A stretch of DNA of 64,000 nt. Source: Testudinibacter aquarius. Lineage in GTDB: Bacteria; Pseudomonadota; Gammaproteobacteria; Enterobacterales; Pasteurellaceae. Location: positions 62,001-126,000 of the forward strand of contig NZ_SMCP01000005.1 of NCBI RefSeq assembly GCF_004342725.1. The letters run 5' to 3'. The position numbers and the translations under genes were made by a program. Under the pieces are notes generated by a model. That model made no database searches and was not told where the DNA came from. It saw only the letters and a list, made by a program, of their open reading frames with translations. Positions 1-9,009 of the stretch are shown one piece after another. Each line of letters starts with the position of its first letter. Position 1 is the stretch's first letter.

Positions 1-620
1 TGGGACTAAGTGCAGTCAACTTAAAAACCTTGAAATTGCTGCCGGTCAATCTGGATATTCCATTATCCACTATTGCCAACCGTCCGGATTTGAAGGCTTA
101 TCAATACCGCCTAAGCTCCGCCTTTAAGAGTTTAAACGCAATGGAAAAAAGCTGGTATCCGAGCATTACCTTAGGCGCCAGTTTAGCCACCGGCGGCGGC
201 AGTGTCGGCAACATGTTTGATGCGCCGTTGAGTGGTGGTACGCTTGGGATTAACTTACCGTTTTTAGACTGGAATCGGGTGAAATGGAATGTAAAATTGT
301 CGGAAGCGGCGTATGAAACCGCCAAGCTGAATTTCCAACAAGGCATCACCACCGCCCTGAATGAAATTAACAGCAACTATAAGGCGTATCAATTGGCACA
401 AAAAAGCTACCAGAACCTAAACCAAAAATACCGCTATGATCGTAGTATCAGCAATACCTATCGCTTACAATATAACGCTGGAATTACTGGAATGAAAGAT
501 TGGTTGGCGGCGCTCGCCACTGAACAAAATTCCGAATTGAGTATTTTGCAGGCAAAATATGATTTGTTGCGCTATGAAAATGCGATTTACCAAAGTATGG
601 CGGGAAAATACCAACATTAA
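1..620 (+). CDS. TolC-family outer-membrane efflux protein, C-terminal part
   Basis: The reading frame is open from base 3, so the gene begins upstream of the window and only about the last 205 residues are visible. They form the second half of a TolC-type channel: a stretch introduced by IANRPDLKAY, a common TolC-family motif, then a strand-rich part (SWYPSITLGAS, then a Gly-rich stretch and GINLPFLDWNR), then a long Gln/Asn/Ala-rich amphipathic helix. Family members form trimeric outer-membrane ducts for type I secretion or MacAB/RND-type efflux. The partner pump would lie upstream and is not seen, so the exported substrate is unknown. A strong hairpin terminator follows the stop. Confidence 0.85.
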   Translation, partial: GLSAVNLKTLKLLPVNLDIPLSTIANRPDLKAYQYRLSSAFKSLNAMEKSWYPSITLGASLATGGGSVGNMFDAPLSGGTLGINLPFLDWNRVKWNVKLSEAAYETAKLNFQQGITTALNEINSNYKAYQLAQKSYQNLNQKYRYDRSISNTYRLQYNAGITGMKDWLAALATEQNSELSILQAKYDLLRYENAIYQSMAGKYQH

Positions 621-627
621 TCATAAT

Positions 628-660
628 AAAAAACGGACGTTAAGCATATGTCCGTTTTTT
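628..660. terminator. Bidirectional intrinsic terminator between the tolC-like gene and cspD
   Basis: Perfect 11-bp stem AAAAAACGGAC (628-638) with GTCCGTTTTTT (650-660) around an 11-nt loop. A-tract and T-tract flanks let it serve both the rightward efflux gene and the leftward cspD. Confidence 0.85.
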
Positions 661-677
661 ACTTTATCACCCAAGAA

Positions 678-905
678 TTAAGACGTTAAACTTTGTTCCA
701 GTGGTACCGGGATAATTTTAGTGGCATGCGAACCTTTGTCACCGTGAATCGCCTCAAATTGTACTTTTTGACCGGCTTTCAAAGAGCGGTAGCCGTCCAT
801 CTCAATCACCGAATAGTGTGCGAAAATATCGTCAGAACTGCCCTCTTCTGCAATAAATCCAAAACCTTTGGCGTTGTTAAACCATTTTACTGTTCCTATC
901 TGCAT
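678..905 (-). CDS. cspD: Cold-shock-domain protein CspD
   Basis: A single cold-shock domain of 75 residues that binds single-stranded nucleic acid. The RNP1 motif KGFGFI (residues 13-18) and the RNP2-like stretch DIFAHYSVI (26-34) are intact, and the protein starts with the family signature GTVKWFNN. Length and the C-terminal extension after the OB-fold fit CspD, which in E. coli is a stationary-phase inhibitor of replication, better than the approximately 70-residue CspA types. It is monocistronic, with convergent neighbours on a shared terminator. The stress role is inferred from the family; the sequence shows only the fold. Confidence 0.9.
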   Translation of the reverse strand: MQIGTVKWFNNAKGFGFIAEEGSSDDIFAHYSVIEMDGYRSLKAGQKVQFEAIHGDKGSHATKIIPVPLEQSLTS

Positions 906-1139
906 ACCCCGACCTCACCTTGTTTGATTCTGCACCATGATCTGTTGTTTATCATTGTTTTGATAAGCAACGCATTGATAATTCTTTAATAAATCGTCAA
1001 AATACGCAATCTTTAATCCCTTAAAATTAGCGGGAGATCACAAAATTAATGCAATGTTTTCATTTACTTGATAGATTTTCGCTTGAAAATGGAGTCTACC
1101 TTCATTTACAATCGACAAAGTGCGGTCAGCGGGCAAACA

Positions 1140-1175
1140 AAAACCACATGCTATTTTAAAACAGCATGTGGTTTT
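1140..1175 (-). terminator. Intrinsic terminator of the small secreted-protein gene
   Basis: Stem AAAACCACATGCT (1140-1152) pairs with AGCATGTGGTTTT (1163-1175). Read leftward it ends in a T-tract just after the stop of the gene at 1202-1468. An uptake sequence lies beside it at 1118-1126. Confidence 0.8.
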
Positions 1176-1201
1176 AAGGTTGTTATTTCAACACGTAACA
1201 G

Positions 1202-1468
1202 TTATTTAGGCAATACAGCTTCCGTTTGTTTTAAAGCATCAATACCTTGAGTACAGCTCTGCTCTTGCACTTCTTTTGGTAATGAAGCAAGCTGTGTTTT
1301 ACTGGCTTCCAGTTGATCTTTCATGCTTGCCATTGCTGGATTTTGACCGCTCTTGGCAACAAATTGATCAATTTGCTCGAAATACTTAGTACATGATTCA
1401 GAAAGATCCGCAGCTTGTGCGCCCACTGCAAAAAGTGAAACACCGACTGCTAAAAAAATTTTTTTCAT
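1202..1468 (-). CDS. Small secreted protein, DUF5339-like
   Basis: An 88-residue protein with a clear signal peptide: MKK, a hydrophobic core (IFLAVGVSLFAVG) and AQA-A as the likely cleavage site near residue 19. The mature part is about 69 residues, helical and charged, with two cysteines (SESCTKY and EQSCTQG) that could form one disulfide. It resembles the uncharacterised periplasmic DUF5339 family common in Pasteurellaceae. No enzymatic motif is visible and no function is proposed. It has its own terminator and is probably monocistronic. Confidence 0.75.
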   Translation of the reverse strand: MKKIFLAVGVSLFAVGAQAADLSESCTKYFEQIDQFVAKSGQNPAMASMKDQLEASKTQLASLPKEVQEQSCTQGIDALKQTEAVLPK

Positions 1469-1607
1469 AATCTCTAACCTTATATCTAGGGTGTGGTATA
1501 GGTCAACCTTTGTAAGGTTGCCCCTGGATATTATTACAAAGTAATAATATTTGATTCTACCACATGTTTTGTTTTGTAAAGATATGCTTTTTTCTCGCGT
1601 TTAGCTA

Positions 1608-1815
1608 GGGGCTGTTGACCTTTTGTGTTTATAAATCAAGCAAAAAGAGTGTGATTTTATCCGACAGCGACCTACGGTCGCAATCGGTTAAGCATTGATG
1701 AGAGGCTTTGCCTCTCTGAACGGCTGATCTATGCGTAACCTAGTACGGCTTTGCCGTGCTAGGCTAAAAGGATTAGTTTTAGCTCAAATAATATACTTAA
1801 AAGATCAACAGACCC
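1608..1815. mobile_element. 208-bp MITE-like element with TA-flanked inverted ends
   Basis: Ends GGGGCTGTTGACCTTTT (1608-1624) and AAAAGATCAACAGACCC (1799-1815) are inverted repeats matching at 15 of 17 positions. TA lies on both sides (1606-1607 and 1816-1817), as for TA-targeting transposons. No protein is encoded. The inside holds three hairpins: GCGACC-TAC-GGTCGC (1667-1681), GAGAGGC-TTT-GCCTCTC (1700-1716) and CTAGTACGGC-TTT-GCCGTGCTAG (1740-1762). The right TA plus the element's last base form the topA stop codon TAG. Related ends occur at 4668, 5313, 26661 and 57592. Apart from this element, I see nothing else in the topA-1202 gap. Confidence 0.65.
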
Positions 1816-4421
1816 TATTTCTTTCGCTCGATCCACTGTCCATTAAGATAATCGGCTATCCACTTAGTCGCTTTGCCGTCTTTTTCAGAAGTCACATACT
1901 GACGTTTTTCCTTGCGGCTGAAACGTACTATCGTTTTATTTCCTTCTGAATCAACGGTCGGCGCTTCAGTTAAATAGTGGAATTTTTCCGGTAACCGCTC
2001 TTTGAATCGTACCAGCTCCTCAACATAAGGGGCGCGAGTTTCACGGGATTTCGGGAAATTGTGCGCCGACATAAAGACACCGCTGGCGCCGTCACGCAGC
2101 ACAAAATAGGCATCGGATTTTTCACACGGCAGCTCAGGGAAAGCCACCGGATCCTCTTTTGGCGGTGCCACTTCGCCGTTTTTCAAAATTTTGCGGGTAT
2201 TACTGCAATTGGTGCAGCCCATATATTTACCGAAACGCCCCAGTTTCAGGTGCATCTCCGCACCGCACTTGTCACATTCGACCACCGGACCGTCATACCC
2301 CTTGATTTTATATTCGCCCTGCTCAATCAGATAGCCGTCACAATTCGGGTTGTTACCGCAAATGTGCAGTTTACGCTGCCCGTCAATCAGATAGCTGTCC
2401 ATTGCGGTGTGGCATTTCGGGCAGCGTTTGCGTTTACGCAAGGCATCGGTTTCGGAATCATCGTCCAAAACATTCAACAATTCTGCTTCCGGAATCAGGT
2501 TAATCGTGGTTTTGCAGCGCTCTTTCGGCGGCAACGCATAGCCGGTACAGCCTAAAAATACGCCGGTACTGGCGGTGCGAATCGCCATATTGCGCCCACA
2601 CGTCGGACATTTGATTTCAGTTTCGACCAGACTGTTCGGCGTCATCCCGCCTTCGAGTTCGTCCAATTCAGCAGTAGACAATTTTTGTGAAAAATCGCTG
2701 AAAAATTGATTTAACTCGGTTTTCCAATTGGCGTTGCCGTTGGCAATTTGATCCAAGGAATCTTCCATATTGGCGGTAAAATCGTAGTTCATCAGTTCAC
2801 TGAACGACTGATTCAAACGATCAGTGACGATCTCACCCATTTTTTCGGCGTAAAAACGGCGGTTTTCAACCCGCACATAACCACGATCTTGAATCGTGGA
2901 AATAATTGAGGCATAGGTTGATGGTCGCCCGATGCCGCGTTTTTCCAATTCACGCACCAATGCCGCTTCGGTGTAACGTGCCGGTGGTTTAGTGAAGTGT
3001 TGTTGCGGAATGACTTGGCTCAAATTCAATTTTTCGTTGACCGCTACTTGCGGCAACACCTGATCTTCGGCACTTTTCCCCATAATCGGCAGCACTTTGG
3101 TCCAACCGTCAAAGCGCAAAATCCGCCCTTTGGTTTTCAACTCGTACTCACCGGCTTGCACGCTGAGTGTAGTTGAATCATATTGTGCCGGCGGCATTTG
3201 ACACGCCAAGAATTGGCGCCAAATCAAGTCGTACAACCGCACCGCATCTTTATCCATGCCGTTTAGATCTTTATCTTTCACCGCCACATCTGACGGACGA
3301 ATCGCTTCATGCGCCTCTTGTGCATTGTCTTTACTGGAATAAAAATTTGGCTGTTCCGGCAAATATTGTTTGCCGAACTGCTTTTCAATATAGCTGCGAG
3401 CCATATTCAACGCATCTTGGCTCAAATTGGTGGAGTCGGTACGCATATAAGTGATGTAACCGGCTTCATACAGGCGTTGTGCCATCATCATGGTTTTTTT
3501 CACGCCAAAACCTAAGCGCGTGCTGGCAGCCTGTTGTAAAGTTGAGGTGATAAACGGTGCTTTGGCACGAGAACTGGTCGGTTTGGTCTCCAAGCTGCTG
3601 ACAATGTAATCGGCTTTTTGCAAGGCCGCAACCGCCACATCGGCTTGCTGTTGGTTGACCGGTTCAAACTTTTTGCCGTTAAATTGCGTCACATCTAAGC
3701 GGATGCCTTGTTGCTGTTGGGTCAAGGTGTCAACCGCCACTTCCCAAAACTCTTTCGGATCAAACGATTTGATCTCTCTTTCGCGTTCAACCAGCAGTTT
3801 CACAGCCACCGACTGCACTCGCCCGGCGGACAGCCCACGCGCCACTTTTTTCCACAGCAGCGGGGAGACCATAAAGCCGACCACGCGATCCAAAAAACGG
3901 CGAGTCTGTTGGGCGTTGACTCGATCTAAATTCAGCTGCTCCGGTTTTTCAAACGCATTTTTGATGGCATTTTTAGTAATTTCATTAAACACCACGCGGC
4001 TATAGCGGGCATCATCGCCGCCGATCACTTCACGCAAATGCCAAGCAATCGCCTCTCCCTCTCTATCCAAGTCGGTTGCCAGATAGATATGTTCCGCTTT
4101 TTTCGCCAGTGATTTCAGCTCCGCAACCACTTTTTCCTTACCCGGCAGAATCTGGTAATTGGCTTTCCAACCGTGATAAGGATCGATGCCCATGCGTTTC
4201 ACCAACGCTTCTTGGTCACGTTCCGCTTTCAATGCTGCTTTTTCTTCCACGCTCATGCCTTTGGTCGAAACCGCCTTGCGTTTTTCACCGGTTGCAGACC
4301 CGGCTGTCGGCAAATCACGAATATGTCCGACACTGGACTTCACCACATAATCTTTGCCTAGATATTTATTGATTGTTTTGGCTTTCGCTGGGGACTCGAC
4401 AATCACTAATGATTTACTCAT
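1815..4421 (-). CDS. topA: DNA topoisomerase I (type IA)
   Basis: Relaxes negatively supercoiled DNA by transient single-strand cleavage. The 868-residue protein begins with the TOPRIM domain ([11 protein letters not shown], catalytic Glu9; acidic triad in [10 protein letters not shown]). The active-site tyrosine lies in [13 protein letters not shown] near residue 320. The C-terminal 270 residues carry three four-cysteine zinc ribbons ([24 protein letters not shown]) and a basic tail, as in E. coli TopA (865 residues). The start was placed at MSKSLVIV; the frame runs 26 codons further upstream, but those residues are not family-like. The stop codon is formed at the junction with the element at 1608-1815. 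The gene is on its own. Confidence 0.97.
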   Translation of the reverse strand: MSKSLVIVESPAKAKTINKYLGKDYVVKSSVGHIRDLPTAGSATGEKRKAVSTKGMSVEEKAALKAERDQEALVKRMGIDPYHGWKANYQILPGKEKVVAELKSLAKKAEHIYLATDLDREGEAIAWHLREVIGGDDARYSRVVFNEITKNAIKNAFEKPEQLNLDRVNAQQTRRFLDRVVGFMVSPLLWKKVARGLSAGRVQSVAVKLLVEREREIKSFDPKEFWEVAVDTLTQQQQGIRLDVTQFNGKKFEPVNQQQADVAVAALQKADYIVSSLETKPTSSRAKAPFITSTLQQAASTRLGFGVKKTMMMAQRLYEAGYITYMRTDSTNLSQDALNMARSYIEKQFGKQYLPEQPNFYSSKDNAQEAHEAIRPSDVAVKDKDLNGMDKDAVRLYDLIWRQFLACQMPPAQYDSTTLSVQAGEYELKTKGRILRFDGWTKVLPIMGKSAEDQVLPQVAVNEKLNLSQVIPQQHFTKPPARYTEAALVRELEKRGIGRPSTYASIISTIQDRGYVRVENRRFYAEKMGEIVTDRLNQSFSELMNYDFTANMEDSLDQIANGNANWKTELNQFFSDFSQKLSTAELDELEGGMTPNSLVETEIKCPTCGRNMAIRTASTGVFLGCTGYALPPKERCKTTINLIPEAELLNVLDDDSETDALRKRKRCPKCHTAMDSYLIDGQRKLHICGNNPNCDGYLIEQGEYKIKGYDGPVVECDKCGAEMHLKLGRFGKYMGCTNCSNTRKILKNGEVAPPKEDPVAFPELPCEKSDAYFVLRDGASGVFMSAHNFPKSRETRAPYVEELVRFKERLPEKFHYLTEAPTVDSEGNKTIVRFSRKEKRQYVTSEKDGKATKWIADYLNGQWIERKK

Positions 4422-4667
4422 TTTCTTCCTATTCTTATACGTTAATACTTTTAATGTTGCCTGACCGCACTTTACAGCTTCACAATCAGCGTGTTCCAAT
4501 CAGCGTGCTCGTTAATCAAAATTAACATCAGGACATCATAAAATGCGCTGACAATATCAAGGTTTGCAGGGGATTACAATAGCTTTTCCGCCAAAGCGTA
4601 CAATTCTACAAGGCTTTGCTTTTTAATCGCCTGATTTTTTTGCTTGTGCGCTACCGCACTTTCACGC

Positions 4668-4694
4668 AAAATATAAACAAACATCAATAGACCC
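4668..4694 (-). repeat. Solo end of the GGGTCTGTTGA repeat family
   Basis: Read leftward, this reads GGGTCTATTGATG followed by TTTGTTTATATTTTG. It is nearly the same as the copy at 5313-5350 but in opposite orientation, so the two tips face each other across msrA. No partner inverted end is visible to its left. The rest of the 4422-4718 gap holds an uptake sequence near 4653 and no gene. Confidence 0.5.
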
Positions 4695-4718
4695 TCGGGT
4701 TACGAATAAGGAGAGATG

Positions 4719-5249
4719 ATGCAAACAGCGATTTTTGCCGGCGGATGCTTTTGGTGTATCGAAGCGGTATATAACCAAATACAAGGGGTGCAAAGTGCGG
4801 TTTCAGGCTATATCGGTGGACACCTCGCCGACCCAAGCTATCGTCAGGTTTGTGATAGCGACACCGGACACGCCGAAGCGGTAAAAATCGAGTTTGATCC
4901 ACAGCAGATAAGCTATCAAACGCTGTTGGATATTTTCTTCGCTATTCACAATCCAACCGCGCTGAACCGTCAAGGTAACGATATCGGTACTCAATATCGC
5001 AGCGAAATTTTTTATTTGAACGACCAGCAAAAACAGCTTGCCGAACAAACCATCATCGAGCTGCAACCGCACTTTAGCGCCCCAATTGTGACGAAAATCA
5101 GCCCTGTCACAACATTTTATCCGGCAGAAAACTATCATCAAGGCTACTTCCTACAAAACCCCAACACCGGCTATTGCAGCATGGTGGTTGCGCCTAAATA
5201 TTTAAAAGCTAAAGTCAAATTTGCGGAGTTGTGGAAAACAGATTTGTAG
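4719..5249 (+). CDS. msrA: Peptide-methionine (S)-S-oxide reductase MsrA
   Basis: Repairs methionine-S-sulfoxide in proteins by thiol chemistry. The catalytic GGCFWC motif lies at the N-terminus (residues 8-13), followed by the family pattern GYIGG, SYRQVCDSDTGHAEAV and the C-terminal NTGYCSMVV with a likely resolving cysteine. This is a single-domain enzyme of 176 residues; H. influenzae and Neisseria have fused MsrA-MsrB forms. Two adjacent ATGs exist: AAGGAG is 5 nt from the second (4719) and only 2 nt from the first, so 4719 is chosen. It has a hairpin terminator and is flanked on both sides by repeat ends. Confidence 0.95.
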   Translation: MQTAIFAGGCFWCIEAVYNQIQGVQSAVSGYIGGHLADPSYRQVCDSDTGHAEAVKIEFDPQQISYQTLLDIFFAIHNPTALNRQGNDIGTQYRSEIFYLNDQQKQLAEQTIIELQPHFSAPIVTKISPVTTFYPAENYHQGYFLQNPNTGYCSMVVAPKYLKAKVKFAELWKTDL

Positions 5250-5284
5250 CTGATGAGTATTTGTTATGCAGAAAAAATTGTGAT

Positions 5285-5311
5285 GTGCAGAAAATTGACT
5301 TCTGCACTTTT
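5285..5311 (+). terminator. Intrinsic terminator of msrA
   Basis: GTGCAGAA (5285-5292) pairs with TTCTGCAC (5300-5307), followed by TTTTA. The end of the T-run touches the TA that borders the repeat at 5313. Confidence 0.7.
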
Positions 5312-5312
5312 A

Positions 5313-5350
5313 GGGTCTGTTGATGTTTGTTTATAATTTGAGCTATAGAC
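5313..5350 (+). repeat. Solo repeat end that truncates vapD
   Basis: TA (5311-5312) is followed by GGGTCTGTTGATG and then GTTTATAATTTGAGCTA. The last block is identical to the core of the palindrome at 57592-57638. Its inner border supplies the stop codon that cuts VapD off after residue 44. Confidence 0.55.
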
Positions 5351-5477
5351 TTCCTTGAACCCGTTCAAATCCAAATTTTCTTAGGGTGCTACCAATATCA
5401 AAGTAAGCCTGAGCCACGCCTTTAGGATGGTTTTTTTCAGTATCTGCGACAACTAAATCAAATGAAATTGCATACAT
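5343..5477 (-). pseudogene. vapD: Truncated VapD toxin (Cas2-like ribonuclease), N-terminal half
   Basis: The 44 residues MYAISFDLVVADTEKNHPKG... to ...FGFERVQGSL match the start of VapD, a roughly 90-residue ferredoxin-fold mRNA interferase related to Cas2. The conserved first strand with its FDLVV aspartate and the PKGVAQAY helix are present. The reading frame then hits TAG exactly where the repeat at 5313-5350 begins, so the second half, including the dimer interface, is missing. The start is ATG at 5477, four bases after the stop of the upstream antitoxin-like gene. A longer in-frame start at 5540 lies inside that gene and is unlikely. Almost certainly inactive. Confidence 0.8.
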
Positions 5478-5481
5478 GAAA

Positions 5482-5673
5482 CTATTTCGCCTCAGGATCT
5501 TCCAATAATTTGGATAATTTATAAATCTCTTGCTCACCACTTTCGATCAGCGTGATATTAACTAAAATATCCCCGTCCGGTAATACTTGGGCTTGCTCAC
5601 CAACCTGATATGGAATGCCATAAACACCAAAGGTTTTAATTGCACCAACTGGGATTTGTGCTGTATTTTCCAT
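5482..5673 (-). CDS. vapX: VapX-like antitoxin (DUF5397-type)
   Basis: A 63-residue protein directly upstream of vapD, predicted all-beta (IPVGAIKTFGVYG, YQVGEQAQVL, ILVNITLIESG) with a short C-terminal helix. Position and size fit VapX, the antitoxin of the Haemophilus VapXD module, which has an SH3-like fold. AGGAGAGG precedes the ATG. With its toxin truncated, it now looks like an orphan antitoxin. The VapX assignment rests on gene order and general resemblance, not on a distinctive motif. Confidence 0.65.
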   Translation of the reverse strand: MENTAQIPVGAIKTFGVYGIPYQVGEQAQVLPDGDILVNITLIESGEQEIYKLSKLLEDPEAK

Positions 5674-5772
5674 TATCCTCTCCTTTAGTCAAAACGACCT
5701 TAGATGAATTCTACAGCGTTATTGGTCGATGTAAAGTCTACCATTTAAATATAAACTAACAGAAGTATAAAA

Positions 5773-5799
5773 AAACCTGCTGTTATTCGCAGCAGGTTT
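5773..5799 (-). terminator. Intrinsic terminator of the ulaABCD operon
   Basis: AAACCTGCTG (5773-5782) pairs with CAGCAGGTTT (5790-5799). Read leftward it ends in a run of T. It lies about 40 bp after the ulaD stop. Confidence 0.85.
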
Positions 5800-5841
5800 C
5801 GGGCTAGTGTCTTTTATTATTTTACTGAGTAGATTAAGCCA

Positions 5842-6492
5842 TTACCAATATTTGGCAATTTCCGCTCTGATCGCTTCTGCAGTGGCTTTGCCCTTTTCGC
5901 CAACCAAGGCACGACCAGCGATAAAGGCTTTTGCGTTGCGAATGCCGGCAAACAGGTGAATATCTTCCGGCACAATGCCACCCGTGATTGAAAGCTCCAG
6001 CCCCAAATCAGACAGTTGCTGCATTTTCACCAGATCTTCCTCAGTCCAGCCCACGCCAGCCAATTCTGCATCACGCGAGCGGTGATAAATCGCTTGGCGA
6101 ATGCCGAGATCAACCCATTTTTGTGCATCTTGCAGCGTCCAGTTGCCGTATAATTCAATTTGAATTTCACGCTTAAATTCGTCAGCCACTTTCTTACAGG
6201 CACCAATGGTGGCAATATGGGCGGCGGCAGAAACAGTGATCCAGTCAGCACCGGCTTCAAATGCCATTTTGGCTAGAATCGCGCCACCATCGGTGGTTTT
6301 CATATCGCATACCAAAATATGTTTCGGGTGATTTTTTCTCAAAGTGCTGACCGCACTCATGCCTTCAGCAAATGCTAAAATCGTGCCGACTTCAATAATA
6401 TCCACATAGCCCGCTACATTATCAGCGGTTTCAACTGCGGTTGTTAAATCCAAAGAATCCAATGCAATTTGCAATAAAGGTTTGGTTGTCAT
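5842..6492 (-). CDS. ulaD: 3-keto-L-gulonate-6-phosphate decarboxylase
   Basis: Decarboxylates 3-keto-L-gulonate-6-phosphate to L-xylulose-5-phosphate; a (beta/alpha)8 enzyme of the orotidine-monophosphate decarboxylase superfamily. Visible motifs are LQIALDSLDL at the N-terminus, EVGTILAF, the metal/catalytic DMKTTDGG (residues 63-70), and ITGGIVPED with FIAGRAL at the phosphate site. Its 216 residues are the normal length. It is the third gene of the PTS operon, 23 bp after ulaC, with AGGAG before the ATG. No second decarboxylase exists in the neighbouring yia-type cluster, whose H. influenzae counterpart carries its own, so this one probably serves both routes. Confidence 0.95.
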   Translation of the reverse strand: MTTKPLLQIALDSLDLTTAVETADNVAGYVDIIEVGTILAFAEGMSAVSTLRKNHPKHILVCDMKTTDGGAILAKMAFEAGADWITVSAAAHIATIGACKKVADEFKREIQIELYGNWTLQDAQKWVDLGIRQAIYHRSRDAELAGVGWTEEDLVKMQQLSDLGLELSITGGIVPEDIHLFAGIRNAKAFIAGRALVGEKGKATAEAIRAEIAKYW

Positions 6493-6515
6493 AATTTCTC
6501 CTGTTTACTTTACAT

Positions 6516-6986
6516 TTATTTATTCAACGCTTGATCAATAACTTGATAGATCTCTTCTTTAGTCTGGCAAGCTTTAATTTTCTCCAAATCCACGCCACTT
6601 TCGCTCTCTTCATCTTCCAGTATTTGGGTAATCTCCATTAATCCCTGCATATGCTGATTTGAATCACTGCCTGCCAAAGTAATCAACACATCGACCGGTG
6701 TCTCTTCGCCCTCGAAAGTGACCGGGGTGCTGAGTGTCACCAGTGCAAAGGCGGTTTTATTCACACCATCTTCCGGTCTGGCATGTGGCATTGCCAAGCC
6801 CGGCGCTAAAATAATATAAGGACCTAATTTTTTGATACTGTCCACAATAGCATTATGATACCGCACTTCGACTGCACCGGACTTCACCAGCATATCAGTA
6901 CCGATTTTAATCGCAGCCTGCCAATCTGCTGCCTGCTGATTCAACTTAATCGAATCATTATCGATGAGTGATTGTTTTAAGTTCAT
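6516..6986 (-). CDS. ulaC: Ascorbate-specific PTS enzyme IIA
   Basis: Cytoplasmic phosphotransfer protein of the mannitol/fructose IIA fold, 156 residues. It takes phosphate from HPr on the histidine in GLAMPHARPEDG and passes it to the IIB domain of the fused permease encoded just upstream. LTLAGSD-like and MQGLMEITQIL segments match the family. GAGGAAGG precedes the ATG. It sits between the permease gene (63 bp away) and ulaD in one leftward operon. Confidence 0.93.
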   Translation of the reverse strand: MNLKQSLIDNDSIKLNQQAADWQAAIKIGTDMLVKSGAVEVRYHNAIVDSIKKLGPYIILAPGLAMPHARPEDGVNKTAFALVTLSTPVTFEGEETPVDVLITLAGSDSNQHMQGLMEITQILEDEESESGVDLEKIKACQTKEEIYQVIDQALNK

Positions 6987-7049
6987 AGCCTTCCTCTATC
7001 TTCCTTTTGTAAAATCCGGCATGACGAATTCGTCATGCCGATAGCCAGT

Positions 7050-8849
7050 TTATTTTGTTTTAAAATTCTGTTCAATGATAGCAATCAATTCTTCACCAAA
7101 AGAGTTTGGATTCAACATATTTTGCACGCCCAGAATATATTTTCCGTTAGGGACTTGCATCTCACCTGCCAGATGTTTGGAAGAGACGATGATATCAGTG
7201 CTGTCAATTTTCGATTTATAATCAGAAATTGCGCAAGAATCCATACTGTTCGGAATCCCTTTTTTGTCTAAGTAAGCGCCGATTTTCATTTTCATCATCA
7301 TGGACGATCCCTGTCCGTTTCCACAAACCGCCAATACTCTGACCGGTTTGATACTTCCTAGTTCGTTGCTATTGTTGCTATTGTTGCTGTTGCTATTGTC
7401 ATCACTACTGTCTGAGTCATCGATGCCATAACCGTCCATTTGATCCAAGGTTTTGCCTGCGGCAAGTGCTGCGGCTTCATCAGCACGCAATTTTTTAGAG
7501 GCGTATGCCATATACACAAAAGAAACCCCTAAAATCGCAAAGAAGAAGAATGGAATACTGTTGATACCCTGCAAAATTGGTGGGAATACCAGCGCCCAGT
7601 CTGCCATGCCCATCCAGCCGTTGAAAGCCGTGCCATTGTCAGCGAAAATTTGAATCGCCCAAGCAGAGCCCAGCACTTCGATAATCCCCATTACAAAACA
7701 GATTTTCATCACCGATTTCCAACCGCCGAAATGGTTGGCAAATACGCCGATGGTGGCATTGGAGAAGAACATCGGGATAAAGCCCGGAATGATCATGATC
7801 GGCGAGCTGAATAACAGCAACCCAATCACTGCCACAAATTGTCCGATTGCGCCCCACATAAAGCCGAACACCATCGCATTTGGCGAATACGCATAAATCG
7901 CAGCACAGTCAATCGCCAACACTGCATTGGGAATAATGCGCTCCGAAACCCCTTTAAACGCTTCCGACAACTCTGCCACAAACATCCGCACCCCAGCGAC
8001 AATCACTTGAATCGCCACCGCAAATTTCAACCCGGTTTCAAGAATATAGATAGTCCAATGCGTTTTGCCTGCCATCTCTTGTAAATTGGTCAATCCGAAC
8101 GAAAGCAAAATAATCCCGAAGAATACCGTCATCACAATCGCAGTAGCAGAAATGCTATCGTGGAAAATATGCAACCATTTTGGCAATTTTAAATGATCGA
8201 CCGAATCGTTTTTATCACCCAATTTCGGTGCAATTTTAGTCGCAATCCAAGAGGCAAACTGCTGTTGGTGACCGATGGAAAATCCAGCCCCGCCAGTGAC
8301 CGCTTGAGTGGCTTTATACATGATGTTGGAAGAAATCGACCAGTACAGCGCCATCAGAATCGAAGTATAGATGATGGTTTCCCACATTGAGGCGCCCAAT
8401 ACCATATAAAATACCGCAACCAAACCCGCTTGTTGGAACATAATGTGCCCGGTCAGCATGATGGTGCGAATACCGGTAAAGCGACGGAACACGACCAACA
8501 GAATATTCAGCGCCAACGCCATCAACACCGCATAACCAACCCAAGAGTAGTTATCCCCCATGGTTTCCATCGTTGCCATCATACTGGTGTAGGGATCAAT
8601 CACCGAACCGGTCAAATGGTGATACTCTGATAATTTTTCAATCACTGGTTTGAATCCACTTACCAGTGTAGAAGCCCCAACTTGCACCAACATAAAACCG
8701 ACAATCGTCTTAATTGTACCTTTTAAAACAGTGGTTGTGTCTTTGCGCAGAAGAATATAGCCAATACAGGTGACTAAACCCAGCAATAAAGGGGCTTTTG
8801 TCATAACTTGGCTATAGAAAATATAAAATATATTATATAGTGTTTCCAT
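7050..8849 (-). CDS. ulaA: Ascorbate-specific PTS enzyme IICB (UlaA-UlaB fusion)
   Basis: Imports and phosphorylates L-ascorbate. Residues 1 to about 460 are the UlaA-type membrane domain with about ten hydrophobic segments and conserved [18 protein letters not shown] and [15 protein letters not shown]. The last 100 residues are a IIB domain with the phospho-cysteine in [12 protein letters not shown] (near residue 510). In E. coli these are separate genes. The joint is a Ser/Asn/Asp linker ([12 protein letters not shown]) encoded by an imperfect 9-bp DNA repeat at 7365-7398. The start at METLYNIF (8849) follows TGGAG; the frame extends 36 codons upstream without family-like sequence. Heads the ulaA-ulaC-ulaD operon, divergent from ulaR. 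Confidence 0.93.
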   Translation of the reverse strand: METLYNIFYIFYSQVMTKAPLLLGLVTCIGYILLRKDTTTVLKGTIKTIVGFMLVQVGASTLVSGFKPVIEKLSEYHHLTGSVIDPYTSMMATMETMGDNYSWVGYAVLMALALNILLVVFRRFTGIRTIMLTGHIMFQQAGLVAVFYMVLGASMWETIIYTSILMALYWSISSNIMYKATQAVTGGAGFSIGHQQQFASWIATKIAPKLGDKNDSVDHLKLPKWLHIFHDSISATAIVMTVFFGIILLSFGLTNLQEMAGKTHWTIYILETGLKFAVAIQVIVAGVRMFVAELSEAFKGVSERIIPNAVLAIDCAAIYAYSPNAMVFGFMWGAIGQFVAVIGLLLFSSPIMIIPGFIPMFFSNATIGVFANHFGGWKSVMKICFVMGIIEVLGSAWAIQIFADNGTAFNGWMGMADWALVFPPILQGINSIPFFFFAILGVSFVYMAYASKKLRADEAAALAAGKTLDQMDGYGIDDSDSSDDNSNSNNSNNSNELGSIKPVRVLAVCGNGQGSSMMMKMKIGAYLDKKGIPNSMDSCAISDYKSKIDSTDIIVSSKHLAGEMQVPNGKYILGVQNMLNPNSFGEELIAIIEQNFKTK

Positions 8850-9009
8850 AATTCGACTCCATCGATTCCATAGTGATCGGGGTTGATTGATTACATCTGA
8901 TGACTTACTTTGGTTTGTCAGGGCATTTGATCGTGCAACCTCATCTCCCTGATTCATTAATCATAATAAGTCATCATTTATGAAAAAATAAAGATTAATT
9001 TTGATTTTT

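Noticed and set aside
693-989. 98-codon ORF opposite cspD
   Set aside because: It is antisense to the well-supported cspD gene and its composition is not protein-like.
1731-1949. Rightward 72-codon ORF across the MITE and topA end
   Set aside because: It runs through hairpins and then antisense to topA, with no protein-like composition.
2061-2555. 164-codon ORF opposite topA
   Set aside because: It is the shadow of the zinc-ribbon region of topA, which has clear motifs on the other strand.
4668-5350. msrA as cargo inside a single composite element
   Set aside because: The two repeat ends point towards msrA, so msrA lies between elements and not inside one.
5343-5540. 65-residue reading of the vapD remnant from 5540
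   Set aside because: The extra 21 residues overlap the antitoxin-like gene. VapD proteins start at MYAI, at 5477.
7365-7398. Phase-variable on/off repeat in ulaA
   Set aside because: The repeat units are multiples of three bases, so length change alters the linker but not the frame.
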